The position numbers were made by a program, and so were the translations under genes. Shown one piece after another: positions 10,095-19,415 of a DNA stretch of 64,000 bases. The stretch comes from C-114 sp963719285. Its GTDB lineage: Bacteria; Chloroflexota; Limnocylindria; Limnocylindrales; CSP1-4. Position 1 is the first letter of the stretch; the number at the start of each line of letters is the position of its first letter. The stretch is taken from NCBI GenBank assembly GCA_963719285.1, contig CAVRBO010000004.1, positions 930,001 to 994,000 of the forward strand, written 5' to 3'. The notes beneath the pieces were generated by a model. It had not been told where the DNA came from and ran no database searches. It saw only the letters and a program-made list of their open reading frames with translations.

Positions 10095-10192
10095 CTCCCG
10101 GAATGCTAGTGCGGCGGGTCCGGCCGCGCCGCGTGTATGCTCTGCGCCGCCCGACTCTTTCCCACCCGTCGGCTCCATGGAGTCCCGAGCGC

Positions 10193-11005
10193 GTGACCGA
10201 GCCCGCCGCCATCCCGCGCGCCCCCTCGCTCAAGGTCCTCGTCGTGGACGACGAACCGGCGATGGTCGGCGTCATCGGGGCGATCCTGGGCGGCGCCGGT
10301 CACCGGATCGTCGCGGCGTACACCGGCGATGAAGCGCTCCGGCGGTTCCGCGAGGAGGATCCGGACCTCGTGCTCCTGGATCTCGCGATGCCCGACCTCG
10401 ACGGCGCGCTCGTTTGCCGCGAGATCCGGGCCACGAGCGACACCCCGATCATCGTCGTGTCCGGCGAGACGGACGTCGGCGTGACCGTCGAGTTGCTCGA
10501 GGCAGGCGCCGACGACTTCCTGCGCAAGCCGTTCCGGGGCGACGAGCTGCTCGCCCGGGTCCATGCTGTGGTCCGGCGCGGGCGACGGTCGCCATCGCGC
10601 CGCTCGTGGGCGATCGACCGGACGCGGGTCGAGATCCTGTGGCAGGGCGTGCCGTTCAGCCTGACCGTCACCGAGTTCCGCCTCGCGGCGCGACTGGTCG
10701 AGCGGATCGGCGAGGTCGTCGAGACGGCCGAGCTGCTCGCCGTGGCCTGGCCGGGCGTATCGGACCCGGATCCGCTCTGGCTCAAGCCCCACATGGCCCG
10801 GCTCAGGGCGAAGCTCATCGCGGCCGGCGCGCCGCCACCGATCGCCGTCCGGGGCGTCGGCTACCGGCTGCCGGCAGACCCCGCACCGGAGGCCGCGGAC
10901 GACGCGACCGCCGCCGACGACGCGCCCGCCGCGACCGATGCGCCCGATGAGGCCGCCGCGGCCGCCGGCGGCACCCAGGTAGCGAAGGGCGCCACCGTCA
11001 CGTAA
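10193..11005 (+). CDS. OmpR-family response regulator
   Basis: A 270-residue regulator beginning at GTG 10193. The receiver domain (LKVLVVDDEPAMVG, phospho-acceptor in LVLLDLAMP, conserved Lys in DDFLRKPFRG) is followed by a winged-helix domain with LTVTEFRLAARL and the end signature AVRGVGYRLP. The C-terminal 40 residues are Ala/Asp-rich and probably disordered. No kinase gene is adjacent. It closely resembles the regulator at 19416-20129, down to the unusual WLKPHMARLRAKL helix, and may partner the orphan GAF kinase at 14666-15952. It diverges from the ABC operon with about 100 bases between. Confidence 0.88.
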   Translation: MTEPAAIPRAPSLKVLVVDDEPAMVGVIGAILGGAGHRIVAAYTGDEALRRFREEDPDLVLLDLAMPDLDGALVCREIRATSDTPIIVVSGETDVGVTVELLEAGADDFLRKPFRGDELLARVHAVVRRGRRSPSRRSWAIDRTRVEILWQGVPFSLTVTEFRLAARLVERIGEVVETAELLAVAWPGVSDPDPLWLKPHMARLRAKLIAAGAPPPIAVRGVGYRLPADPAPEAADDATAADDAPAATDAPDEAAAAAGGTQVAKGATVT

Positions 11006-11094
11006 CCGGTGTCCGTGGAGTTGTAACCGGCGGGTCACCGACCCACCACCGGTGCGCCGCCGAAGTCGCGACGACCACGACCTACGCTCGGCAC

Positions 11095-12303
11095 ATGGAT
11101 GACGTCCTGCTGCCGCTTGCCCTCGTTCTGATCGCCGCCGAGATCGGCGCGGTCGTCTCCGCGCACCTAGGGATGACCCGCATCGTCGGCCAGATCGTCG
11201 CCGGGGTCGTCCTGGGGCCTACCCTGCTCGGCATCGTCCAGGACGATTCCGTCGTGCGCGCCCTGGGCGGTGTGGGTGCGCTCAGCCTGCTCGCGATCGC
11301 CGGGCTCGAGACCGACGTCCGCGAACTGCGCCATACCGGCAAGGCGGCCCTGCTCGCCGCTGTCGGCGGCGTCGCCCTGCCGTTCGCCGGCGGCGCGCTG
11401 CTGGTGCACGCGGCCGGCTACGACCTCCGCGCCTCCCTGTTCTGTGGTGCCGTCCTCACCGCGACGAGCGTCGGGATCTCCGTCGCCGCGCTCCGTGAGC
11501 TTGGCCTTGCCAGCTCCCGCGTCGGCACCGTCATCCTGGGCGCGGCGGTCATCGACGACATCCTGGGTCTGGTCGTCCTCGCCCTCGTCGTGGCGTCGAC
11601 CGGCGTCGGCTCGTCGCCCGTGGGCGCCATCGTGCCGATGACGGTCGTGCTCGTCGTGGCGGCCTTCGCCGCGTGGAAGTTCGGCGACCGGTTCGCGACG
11701 ATCCTCGACCATCTCCACGGCCGCGGTGGCGGGACCGCCGCGATGGTCGGGGTGATCCTGGCCATCGCCTGGGTGTTCCAGACGATCGGCGGCCTCGCGG
11801 GGATCACCGGCGCGTACATCGCCGGTCTGGCCATCGCCGGAACGTCCGCCGCCGAGCGGCTGCGCGAGCGGCTCGTCCACGCCGGCGAGGCCCTGTGCGT
11901 CCCGATCTTCTTCGTCGCCATCGGCCTCTCGGTCGACCTGCGGACCCTCCCGGCCGTGCTGCCGGTGGGCATCGGGCTCCTCGCGGTGGCCCTCGCCGGC
12001 AAGCTCGCGGGCGGGTGGCTCGGGGCTCGCGCCGGCCAGCTCACCGGCCACGAATCCACCGGCGTCGGGATCGGCCTGATCGCCCGCGGCGAGGTCGCGC
12101 TCATCGCGGCCGCCATCGGCCGGGCGAGCGGCGCGATCGACCCGGGCCTCCACGCCGCCCTCGTCATGGTGGCCCTGGCGACCACGGTCCTCGCCCCGAT
12201 CGGGCTCGCGGTCTGGGCGCGCCGGCCGAGCTTCAACGTCGCCATCGTGGACCCCACCGTCGAGCGGCTCATCCCGGTCCCGGCGGCATGGGAGACCGAG
12301 TGA
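11095..12303 (+). CDS. Monovalent cation/proton antiporter (CPA2, Kef/NapA type)
   Basis: A 402-residue membrane protein with about 12 helices. It has the CPA2 hallmark of paired acidic residues on the ion path (VIDDILGLVVL) and the opening RIVGQIVAGVVLGPTLLG segment shared by KefB/NapA proteins. No RCK/TrkA_N regulatory domain follows. Likely exchanges Na+ or K+ for protons. The stop codon shares one base with the next ATG (TGATG), so it is coupled to the TPR gene and then to an ammonium transporter. Confidence 0.88.
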   Translation: MDDVLLPLALVLIAAEIGAVVSAHLGMTRIVGQIVAGVVLGPTLLGIVQDDSVVRALGGVGALSLLAIAGLETDVRELRHTGKAALLAAVGGVALPFAGGALLVHAAGYDLRASLFCGAVLTATSVGISVAALRELGLASSRVGTVILGAAVIDDILGLVVLALVVASTGVGSSPVGAIVPMTVVLVVAAFAAWKFGDRFATILDHLHGRGGGTAAMVGVILAIAWVFQTIGGLAGITGAYIAGLAIAGTSAAERLRERLVHAGEALCVPIFFVAIGLSVDLRTLPAVLPVGIGLLAVALAGKLAGGWLGARAGQLTGHESTGVGIGLIARGEVALIAAAIGRASGAIDPGLHAALVMVALATTVLAPIGLAVWARRPSFNVAIVDPTVERLIPVPAAWETE

Positions 12304-12869
12304 TGGCGCTCTCCCCGTCCGCGGACGGCGCGGCCGGCGAGGGCGACGCCGACGCGCATCTCGGGGCCGGCCTGCGGGCGTTGCGCCATGAGGAGTTCGA
12401 GCGGGCGGTGGCGCTCCTGGAAGCGGCCGCCGACGCACATCCCGGCGATGCGAGGCCGTCCGCCTACCTGAGTGGGGCCTACCTCGCGCTCGGCCGGCCG
12501 GACGAGGCCGAGGCGGCCGTCGAGCGCGCCCTGACCATCGCTCCGGTCGGGTTCGAGTCGCACCTGAAGGCAGGCGAGCTCGCGATGCGCTTCGGCGACA
12601 TCGCGCGGGCGGAGCGCGAGTTCCTGGCGGCCCTCCGGGCGGCCCCGGGCGGGACCCCCGAGATGGAGGTCGCCCGGCGCTGGCTCGCCATCGCCCGGGA
12701 GCGCCTGCGCCGGTCGATCTCGCTTCGGGCGGCGCTGCCGAGCCTGGGCGGACCGCTCCATCGCCTGGGGCGCGCCGTGCGCGGACGCGCCCATCCCCGA
12801 CGGCGCGAGGTGGCCCAGACCACGCTCGGCCAGCTCATCGCAGCACCTGCGAAGGAGGACGATCGATGA
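12303..12869 (+). CDS. TPR-repeat protein
   Basis: A 188-residue soluble protein with two to three tetratricopeptide repeats (for example AYLSGAYLALGRPDEAEAA and HLKAGELAMRFGDIARAERE), each with the alternating small/large residues of a TPR helix pair, and a basic C-terminal third. There is no enzymatic motif. Coupled at both ends: ATG overlaps the antiporter stop and its own stop overlaps the Amt start (ATGA). A scaffold or partner role for one of the two flanking transporters is an inference from this. Confidence 0.75.
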   Translation: MALSPSADGAAGEGDADAHLGAGLRALRHEEFERAVALLEAAADAHPGDARPSAYLSGAYLALGRPDEAEAAVERALTIAPVGFESHLKAGELAMRFGDIARAEREFLAALRAAPGGTPEMEVARRWLAIARERLRRSISLRAALPSLGGPLHRLGRAVRGRAHPRRREVAQTTLGQLIAAPAKEDDR

Positions 12870-14524
12870 TTCCCGGACTGCCACGCATCCTTCGGACACG
12901 GGCATTCCGGCGGGCGACGCTCGTCGCGGGCCTGCTGGGGATCCTGCTCCTCGTGGGTGGCTGTGCCGCCCAGGAGGTCCCGGCCCCGGGCGATCCATCC
13001 GGCCTGACGACCTCGAGTGGCGCCAATCTCGACGGACTGGCACCCGGCTCCCTTGCCGAGGGCGACTACGACGCGGCCAAGACGACCGAACCGTACGCCG
13101 CGAAGCTCGCGGACATGGTCGACCAGAACCGGATCGCGATCAACATGGTCTGGTTGCTGGTGACCGGCTTCCTCGTCATGTTCATGCAGGCGGGCTTCGC
13201 GCTCGTCGAGACCGGCTTCACCCGGGCCAAGAACGCGATGCACACGATGAGCATGAACTTCATGGTCTACGCCATCGGCATCGTCGGGTTCTTCTTCGTG
13301 GGCTTCGCGATCGCGTTCGGCGGGCTCGGCAACGTCGGGATCGGCAACCTGGGCGGGCTCAAACCGCTGGACGGGATGTTCGGCGTCGACATCGGCGGCA
13401 CCCACTGGGGCCTGTTCGGGACGACCGGCTTCGGCCTGACCGGCGCGACCTACGACGTGGGCGTCATCGCCTTCTTCCTGTTCCAGCTCGTGTTCATGGA
13501 TACGGCCGCGACGATCCCGACCGGCTCCATGGCCGAGCGGTTCCGGTTCAAGCCGTTCGTCATCTACGGCTTCTTCATCTCGGCGTTCCTGTACCCGGTC
13601 TTCGCGGCGTGGGCATGGGGCGGCGGCTGGCTGAGCCAGCTCGGGACGCTGGGCCTCGGTTCCGGGTACGTCGACTTCGCCGGGTCCGGTGTCGTCCACT
13701 CCGTCGGCGGCTGGTGCGCCCTCGCCGGCGCGATCGTCCTCGGTCCGCGCATCGGCAAGTACAACAAGGACGGGACGGCCAACCCGATCCTGGGCCACAA
13801 CCAGGTCCTGGCCATCGTGGGCACGTTCATCCTGGCCTTCGGCTGGTTCGGCTTCAACCCGGGATCAACCTTCGGCGCGTCGGGCAATGGCGCCCTGCGC
13901 ATCGGGATCGTCGCCGTGGTGACGATGCTGGCCTCGGGCTTCGGCGCCGTGTCGGCGATGGTCTACACGTGGCGGCTCGAGGGCAAGCCGAATCCCGGCA
14001 TGATGGTCAACGGCATGCTCGCGGGTCTCGTCGCGATCACGGCGCCGTCGGGCTTCGTCGGGCCGATCGCCGCGGCGATCATCGGTCTCGTCGCCGGCGT
14101 GCTCGTGTGCGTCGCCGCGGCCTTCATCGAGAAGGTCATGCGGGTGGACGATCCGGTGGGCGCCATCGCCGTCCACGGTGTGAACGGCCTGTGGGGTGTC
14201 CTGGCGACTGGCATCTTCGCCGACGGCACCGCCAACTACGGCGGGTTCCAGGTGACCGGCCTGCTGTACGGCAACGTCGGCCAGTTCACGGCCCAGGTGG
14301 TCGGAGGCATCGTGGCCTTCGTCTGGGCCTTCGGAGTCTCGTACATCTTCTTCAAGGTGCTGGACCGGTTCGTCAAGCTTCGGGTCAGCCCAGCCGACGA
14401 GATCGCCGGCCTGGACATCCCGGAGATGGGACTCGCGGGGTACGTGCCGGACGACCTGCCCGTCCCCGTCCTTGAACCCCGGGCCGCCGCCCGTGGTGCC
14501 GAGCCCGCTCTCGGGTCCGCCTGA
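12866..14524 (+). CDS. amt: Ammonium transporter Amt with N-terminal lipobox-like signal
   Basis: A 552-residue Amt/MEP/Rh channel with about 11 helices. The two pore histidines are in HSVGGWCALAG and HGVNGLWGVLATG. It is longer than usual at both ends: an N-terminal leader with a lipobox ending at Cys33 (LLLVGGCAAQ) and about 60 extra residues before the first Amt helix, plus a proline/alanine-rich tail. Amt proteins often have a cleaved signal peptide; a lipobox is less usual. No PII (GlnK) gene is adjacent. The third gene of the antiporter-TPR-amt operon, ending at a strong terminator. Confidence 0.92.
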   Translation: MIPGLPRILRTRAFRRATLVAGLLGILLLVGGCAAQEVPAPGDPSGLTTSSGANLDGLAPGSLAEGDYDAAKTTEPYAAKLADMVDQNRIAINMVWLLVTGFLVMFMQAGFALVETGFTRAKNAMHTMSMNFMVYAIGIVGFFFVGFAIAFGGLGNVGIGNLGGLKPLDGMFGVDIGGTHWGLFGTTGFGLTGATYDVGVIAFFLFQLVFMDTAATIPTGSMAERFRFKPFVIYGFFISAFLYPVFAAWAWGGGWLSQLGTLGLGSGYVDFAGSGVVHSVGGWCALAGAIVLGPRIGKYNKDGTANPILGHNQVLAIVGTFILAFGWFGFNPGSTFGASGNGALRIGIVAVVTMLASGFGAVSAMVYTWRLEGKPNPGMMVNGMLAGLVAITAPSGFVGPIAAAIIGLVAGVLVCVAAAFIEKVMRVDDPVGAIAVHGVNGLWGVLATGIFADGTANYGGFQVTGLLYGNVGQFTAQVVGGIVAFVWAFGVSYIFFKVLDRFVKLRVSPADEIAGLDIPEMGLAGYVPDDLPVPVLEPRAAARGAEPALGSA

Positions 14525-14551
14525 CCTTCGCCTCCTCCATCCCCCGTCTAG

Positions 14552-14586
14552 CCGGTCGAGCGCCCTGTCGCGGGGCGCTCGACCGG
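14552..14586 (+). terminator. Strong hairpin terminator after amt
   Basis: A perfect 14-bp GC-rich stem (14552-14565 with 14573-14586, seven-base loop) followed by TTTC, about 30 bases after the amt stop. The clearest intrinsic-type terminator in the left half. Confidence 0.8.
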
Positions 14587-14665
14587 TTTCCGACGGTCCC
14601 GCGGGCCGCCCGGTCGTCCACTCTCCCGGTCGTTTTCGGCCCCCGGTCCCCCGATCCCGCGCCGA

Positions 14666-15952
14666 TCAGCGCTTCGAGCCGGTGGATCGTGGGGGGCGCT
14701 TCCGCGGCGCCGGCCCGTGGGCCGCGACGAGCTCGAGGACGAACCTGCTGCCCACCGGCGGGCGATCCTCCAGCCTGAGCTCGCCGCCCATCGCCCGGGC
14801 GAGGTGGCGGGCCGCGAACAGGCCCACGCCGGCGCCCGGTGAGGATCCGTCGCGCCGCACGAACGGCTCGAAGACCCGCTCCCGCCACGGTTCGGGGATC
14901 CCTGGACCGTCGTCCGTGAGCGCGAGGAACACCCGTCGGCCTTCCCGCCAACCCGTGATCTCGATGCGGCCCCCGATCGGGGCGTACTTGGCGGCGTTCT
15001 CGAGCAGGTACTCGAAGAGCCGCCCCAGCAGGTCGGCCGACGCGACCGCCTGGAGCGGCCGCTCGGCGAACGTGACGTCCGGCGTGTGGCGGCGGAGGAT
15101 CGCGGCGAGCGACGCGACCGTCGCGTCGGTGACCGCCGCGACATCGGTCGGACCTACGACCGGCGGGTCCTCCGCGAGCACGCGGAGGCCGGCCAGGATC
15201 GAGTCCACCATGCCGTCGAGGCGGTCGACCTGGCGGAGGGCCTCGAGCTCCCAGCGCTGGGCCTCATCGTCGAGGGCGCTCCGGCCGATGAGCTCGAGAG
15301 CGCCGCGGACGACGGCGAGGGGCGTGCGAAGTTCATGGGACACGATCGTCGCGAGCCGGGCGCGCGCCTCGTCGATCGCCCGCAGGCTCATCACCTGCGC
15401 CTCGGCCTCGCGCTGGAGGCGGCCCTTCTCGACGATCCCGGCCAGCAGGGCCGCGAGCGTCTCGAGGAACCGCACATCGGCCGCCCGGAAGGTCCGCGCA
15501 CTGACGGTCTGGACGTTGAGGACGCCCACGACCGCGTCGTTCCAGACCAGCGGCACGGAGCACATCGAGGTGAGGCGCGGCTCGTCCAGGCCCTGGAGCC
15601 AGGCGAACCGCTCGTCGCTCCGGACGTCCGCGCTCACGATGGGCCGGCGCGATGCCGCGACGCGGCCGGTGATCCCGACGCCGAGCGGCAGGCGGGCCAC
15701 GCCGACCTGCTCGCGATCGAGACCGTTCGTGGCGGCGAGCGTCACCCCGGTGCCGTCGCGGTCGAGCAGGTACAGCGAGCAGACCTCGGCCGACAGGGCG
15801 GCCGTCGTCCGGTCGATGACGGTCCGCATGAGCTCGTCCCAGGTGCGCGCGGACGTCGCCAGGCGGGCGACCTCGCCCAGGAAGGCGAGCTCGCGGAGCC
15901 GGCGAGCGGAGGGCGCGGACGGCTCGGACGATCCGGTCGCTGATCTGGCCAT
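14666..15952 (-). CDS. GAF-domain sensor histidine kinase (orphan)
   Basis: A 428-residue soluble kinase without membrane helices. An N-terminal GAF domain (about residues 20-180, with SLYLLDRDGTGVTLAATNGL) precedes a HisKA helix pair with the H-box IVSHELRTPLAVVRG and a HATPase domain with N-box LENAAKYAP and DDGPGIPEPWRERVFEPF. No regulator lies beside it. Its GAF region is strikingly similar to that of the kinase at 20129-21397. The obvious partner candidate is the equally orphaned regulator at 10193-11005. Probably senses a cytoplasmic small molecule or redox cue. Confidence 0.88.
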   Translation of the reverse strand: MARSATGSSEPSAPSARRLRELAFLGEVARLATSARTWDELMRTVIDRTTAALSAEVCSLYLLDRDGTGVTLAATNGLDREQVGVARLPLGVGITGRVAASRRPIVSADVRSDERFAWLQGLDEPRLTSMCSVPLVWNDAVVGVLNVQTVSARTFRAADVRFLETLAALLAGIVEKGRLQREAEAQVMSLRAIDEARARLATIVSHELRTPLAVVRGALELIGRSALDDEAQRWELEALRQVDRLDGMVDSILAGLRVLAEDPPVVGPTDVAAVTDATVASLAAILRRHTPDVTFAERPLQAVASADLLGRLFEYLLENAAKYAPIGGRIEITGWREGRRVFLALTDDGPGIPEPWRERVFEPFVRRDGSSPGAGVGLFAARHLARAMGGELRLEDRPPVGSRFVLELVAAHGPAPRKRPPRSTGSKR

Positions 15953-16133
15953 GGCGGACCGATCGTCGTGCGCGCCACCGTCACGGTCAAGCGCGGGCGA
16001 CGGGCCGGTCCGGAACCGATACCGGACCGCAACCTTGTCGCCTCCTCCACGCCGCCGACGAGCGGACCGAGGTCACGGTACGGTCGCGGAAGCGTCGGTC
16101 ACCGGCGTCATCCCCAGGCGGAGGAGCCCCCCG

Positions 16134-16364
16134 ATGATCCACCCCGACAGCCTCAGCTTCGCCTCCATCCGCGATGGCCGCCTGGCCCCGGTCACCTGCG
16201 CCGCGTGCGGCTGCCGCCTGACCCGCCTCTCCGACGAGGAAGTCGGCGCCTGGGTCCACTTCTCGCCGATCGCCGGCCGTGACGCGCGCGGCTGCGCCGT
16301 CGACTGCGCGGACCTGCCCCACGACGCGCTCGGCACGCCGTTCCCGCTCGCCGCGATCGCGTAG
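16134..16364 (+). CDS. Small cysteine-containing hypothetical protein
   Basis: A 76-residue protein of unknown function. It carries a CAACGC motif at about residues 23-28 and two further cysteines in GCAVDCADLP, a spacing compatible with a small metal-binding knuckle. ATG at 16134 is preceded by GGAGGAG at about 16120, which supports real translation. Divergent from the kinase at 15952. Confidence 0.6.
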   Translation: MIHPDSLSFASIRDGRLAPVTCAACGCRLTRLSDEEVGAWVHFSPIAGRDARGCAVDCADLPHDALGTPFPLAAIA

Positions 16365-16420
16365 GCAGCCTCCGCTGGACAGGGAGCCAAGGCGGTAGAC
16401 CGCCGGGCCCAGGACCGGGA

Positions 16421-16444
16421 AGAGCCGGGCGCTGGCCCGGCTCT
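16421..16444. terminator. Bidirectional hairpin terminator
   Basis: A perfect 10-bp stem (16421-16430 with 16435-16444, loop GCTG) lies between the convergent ends of the small cysteine protein and the large secreted protein; it could serve both. Confidence 0.7.
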
Positions 16445-16467
16445 TCGTACGTTCGGAGCCGGACGGG

Positions 16468-17600
16468 CTACTTGAAGTAGCCGGTCACGTCCAGGACGAC
16501 GTCCGTGGTCTTGCCGGGTCCTGCCCTGTAGACGAACGACATGTCGCCAGTGCCGTTGGTCGGGACCGTGACGCCGTTCGCCCGAACGTCCCCGAGGGGG
16601 AAGTTCAGCGTGGATGTCGTCGGCGTGGCCGTCGGATCCGGCGTGATCGCCACGTAGCCGGCGGCCGTCTGATGGGTCACCGCCAGGTTCCCGGTGATCG
16701 CTTGAGCCCCGAGCGGGACCCCCTCATGACCGTCGATCGCGATCGTCTGGGGGACGTTCGCATGGAAGACGCCGATCGGTGAGCCGATCGTCGTGTTGAG
16801 CCGCCGGCCCGGGTTGAGCGGGAAGAACCGGAGCCCGGTCAGATCCGGGACGTAATAGCCGCTGACGTCGAGGACGAGGTCCGTCGTCGCTCCGCTCTTC
16901 GACTTGTAAACCGCTGCGAGCGTTCCCATGGCGCTGAGCCGGACGGTGATGCCATTCGCGCGGACATCCTTCACCGGGAAGTTGATCGTGGATGTGGTCG
17001 GCACCGCGGTCTCATCGGGTGTCACCGAGACGTAGCCGGCCGCGCTCTGGCGGGTCACGGCCAGATTGCCCGTGATGGCGATGGCTTCCGGCGGCACGCC
17101 GTCCACGCCGGCCACCTGGAAATGGCGCGGCATGCCGGACACGAACTTCCCGGTCAGGCCCGTCCCGTCGATCGTGTTGAGCATCCGGACGGGGGTCATC
17201 GAGTCGTAAGTCGCCCCCGAATCGTCCTCGAGGAAATAGCCCGTGACATCGAGGACGAGGTCGGTCGTCTTCTTGTTTTGCGCCCGGTACACCGCCGACA
17301 GCGTGCCGGTGAGGCTGAGTGGGGTTGTCAGGTTGTTGGCCCGGACGTCGCCCAGCGGGAAGTTGAGCGTGGACGTGGCCGGGGTGTTGGTGGGATTGAC
17401 CGTCACCGAGACGTAGCCGGCGGCGGTCTGGTGGGTGACCGCGAGGTTGGCGGTGATGGCCGTGGCATTCACCGGGATCCCGAAATGACCCGCCACGGCG
17501 AATGTGCGTGCGGTGTTGGAATGGAAGACACCGGTCAGGCCGACGTTCGTCGTGGTGTTGAGCACGCGGACCGGGGCGATCGGCACATACGTCGAGCCGG
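16468..17600 (-). repeat. Three tandem protein-level repeats of about 120 residues
   Basis: The 3' part of the secreted-protein gene encodes three copies at about residues 552-675, 680-800 and 806-928. The DNA copies are clearly related but diverged, so this is an old duplication rather than a recent one. Modules of this kind recur in secreted proteins of Chloroflexota and Actinobacteria, from general knowledge. Confidence 0.8.
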
Positions 17601-19254
17601 TTCCGGTCCGCATCTGGGTGACCGTGGTCGCCCACTTGGCCGACGCGGAGTGCGCGCCGCCCTGCCAGACGGCATCGCGATCCTGCGGATCCTGGGCTAT
17701 ACCAACGTAGTCGCCCCAGCGAGTACCGGTGTATGCGGAATCGCCGGCGCCGAGCAGGAGTGGCGCGCTCAATGAGTTGGCCGGGTCCGTGGCCAGTTGA
17801 TACGCCCCGTACGTTGACGCGAAGTCGCCGCCCGTGGTCGAGGACCGAGTCCAGACCACGTGGAGCGCACCGTTGCCGGTGACGCCGATGCCACCCATGT
17901 AGACGTCCTTGCCGTTCTCGGCGACGAGGAAGTCCTGGAGCAACGCGGGCACGAGCGTGACCGTCGTGTCCAGCTGCGTGACGCGAACGCAGTCGCGCGT
18001 CGTGCTGTCGCCCGTCGGAGTGCACGGGTAGGTCGCGACCCAGGTCAGCCTGTTGGCTTGCCAGACCGCATCGGTGATCCGCTCGTCGAACGCGTCCGCG
18101 ATCGTTGCCGGGGCGCCCGGCTGATGTGGCGGGGCGGTGACGAGGGGGGCCGTGACGAGGGCGTTGAGATCGGCCCCGCTCCCGGCCAGGGTGTTCGCGG
18201 TCACGGTGCCCGTGTACCTGCCCATGGCCTCATCCCAGCCCGGGGCGGCTCCACCGTTGGCGGCGTAAGCGACCCAGAACACGGTGGGCGAGGTGGCAGG
18301 GGCCTGGATGGACGGTCGAAGGTCGAAGAGTCCAGCCGAGTCCGCGGGGTAATCGAACTCCCCGTAGAACAGGCCGCCCATGTTGGCAAGGTCGGAGAAG
18401 TCGAAGATCGAGACGTTCACGCCGGCGAAATCCGTCCCGATGCAGTCGAGGCCCGACCCCGCGACCATGTCGAACATGTTCGCGCTGATGACGACCTTGT
18501 CCGTCGACGTGCCGAGGCCCGGATAGTCGGGGAACGCGTCCGGGAACGTCCGGTAGTAGGTCGTCCAGGTGCCGCGTGGATCGGCGGTGTCGGAGATCGC
18601 GATGTCGAGGTAGCCGTGGCCGATCGTTGCGTCCACGTCCGGTGTGCAGTCCCAGCTCGCCTCCGAGGCGACCCAGCGTCCATGGAGCGTGTCGTACACG
18701 ATCCGCGGGTCGGTATCGGCGAAGCCGTCGGTCGGCAGGAGGAAGAGATCGCCCAGCGGGGCGTCCATGACGTTGCCCCCGTTGCGATCGGTGATCCGGG
18801 TCATGAGGTTGACGACCTGCATGACGTCGTCCGGCCCGACGGCCAGGTACGGATCCGGCGGTTCGATGTCGGCCTCACCGGCCGTCACCTGGGTCAGGCC
18901 GGCGAACGTTGTCACGTTCGCGTCCGGACCGGCGGTCGTGGTGGCCTGGACCGGCGCGACGGGGGCGTCGGCCGCGACGACCTTCGGAGGCGTCCCCTTC
19001 GAGATCACCGCGGGGTTCACCCGGATGGCCGGCCTGGGATGCGCCTCACGCTGCTTCAGCGGGGTCCGGGACAGCTGTGCCACGTTGACCCGGCCGCGCT
19101 TCCCTGTCGTCCCGTACGTGGCCGCCTGGTGGACCAGCGGTCGAGTGGGGGACACCGCCGCCACCGCCGGAGCGGTCACGACGAGGACCGACCCGAGGAG
19201 GGCGAGTCCGCCCAGGATCGCGGCGATGCGCGCAGTGGTCGTGTGACGGCTCAC
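16468..19254 (-). CDS. Large secreted protein with three C-terminal LDVTGYF-type repeats
   Basis: A 928-residue protein from GTG 19254. A Sec signal peptide (IAAILGGLALLGSVLVV, then APAVAA) is followed by a region to about residue 540 with DVMQVVNLMTRITDRNG and DPRIVYDTLHGRWVASEAS, which suggests a beta-propeller-like fold of the sialidase/BNR kind. Three repeats of about 120 residues follow, each opening with a PVRVLNT-like motif, passing through GNLAVTHQTAAGYVSV and STLNFPLGDVRAN, and ending LVLDVTGYF. No catalytic motif or membrane anchor was recognised. Likely cell-surface or extracellular; function unknown. The kinase/regulator pair next to it could regulate it. Confidence 0.8.
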   Translation of the reverse strand: MSRHTTTARIAAILGGLALLGSVLVVTAPAVAAVSPTRPLVHQAATYGTTGKRGRVNVAQLSRTPLKQREAHPRPAIRVNPAVISKGTPPKVVAADAPVAPVQATTTAGPDANVTTFAGLTQVTAGEADIEPPDPYLAVGPDDVMQVVNLMTRITDRNGGNVMDAPLGDLFLLPTDGFADTDPRIVYDTLHGRWVASEASWDCTPDVDATIGHGYLDIAISDTADPRGTWTTYYRTFPDAFPDYPGLGTSTDKVVISANMFDMVAGSGLDCIGTDFAGVNVSIFDFSDLANMGGLFYGEFDYPADSAGLFDLRPSIQAPATSPTVFWVAYAANGGAAPGWDEAMGRYTGTVTANTLAGSGADLNALVTAPLVTAPPHQPGAPATIADAFDERITDAVWQANRLTWVATYPCTPTGDSTTRDCVRVTQLDTTVTLVPALLQDFLVAENGKDVYMGGIGVTGNGALHVVWTRSSTTGGDFASTYGAYQLATDPANSLSAPLLLGAGDSAYTGTRWGDYVGIAQDPQDRDAVWQGGAHSASAKWATTVTQMRTGTGSTYVPIAPVRVLNTTTNVGLTGVFHSNTARTFAVAGHFGIPVNATAITANLAVTHQTAAGYVSVTVNPTNTPATSTLNFPLGDVRANNLTTPLSLTGTLSAVYRAQNKKTTDLVLDVTGYFLEDDSGATYDSMTPVRMLNTIDGTGLTGKFVSGMPRHFQVAGVDGVPPEAIAITGNLAVTRQSAAGYVSVTPDETAVPTTSTINFPVKDVRANGITVRLSAMGTLAAVYKSKSGATTDLVLDVSGYYVPDLTGLRFFPLNPGRRLNTTIGSPIGVFHANVPQTIAIDGHEGVPLGAQAITGNLAVTHQTAAGYVAITPDPTATPTTSTLNFPLGDVRANGVTVPTNGTGDMSFVYRAGPGKTTDVVLDVTGYFK

Positions 19255-19415
19255 GGGTCTGGGCCCCCTTCTGTGGCGTCGCGTGCGGTCACCGGCCGAT
19301 CGAGCCGGGGTGAGCCGTGTCGATCTGGTGTTCGGGCGCCCGCATCGTACAGGTTCACCGGCTCCACGGGAACCACGTGGTTGGCCGCGCCCGCCCGCCC
19401 CGTCGCGCTGCCGCG

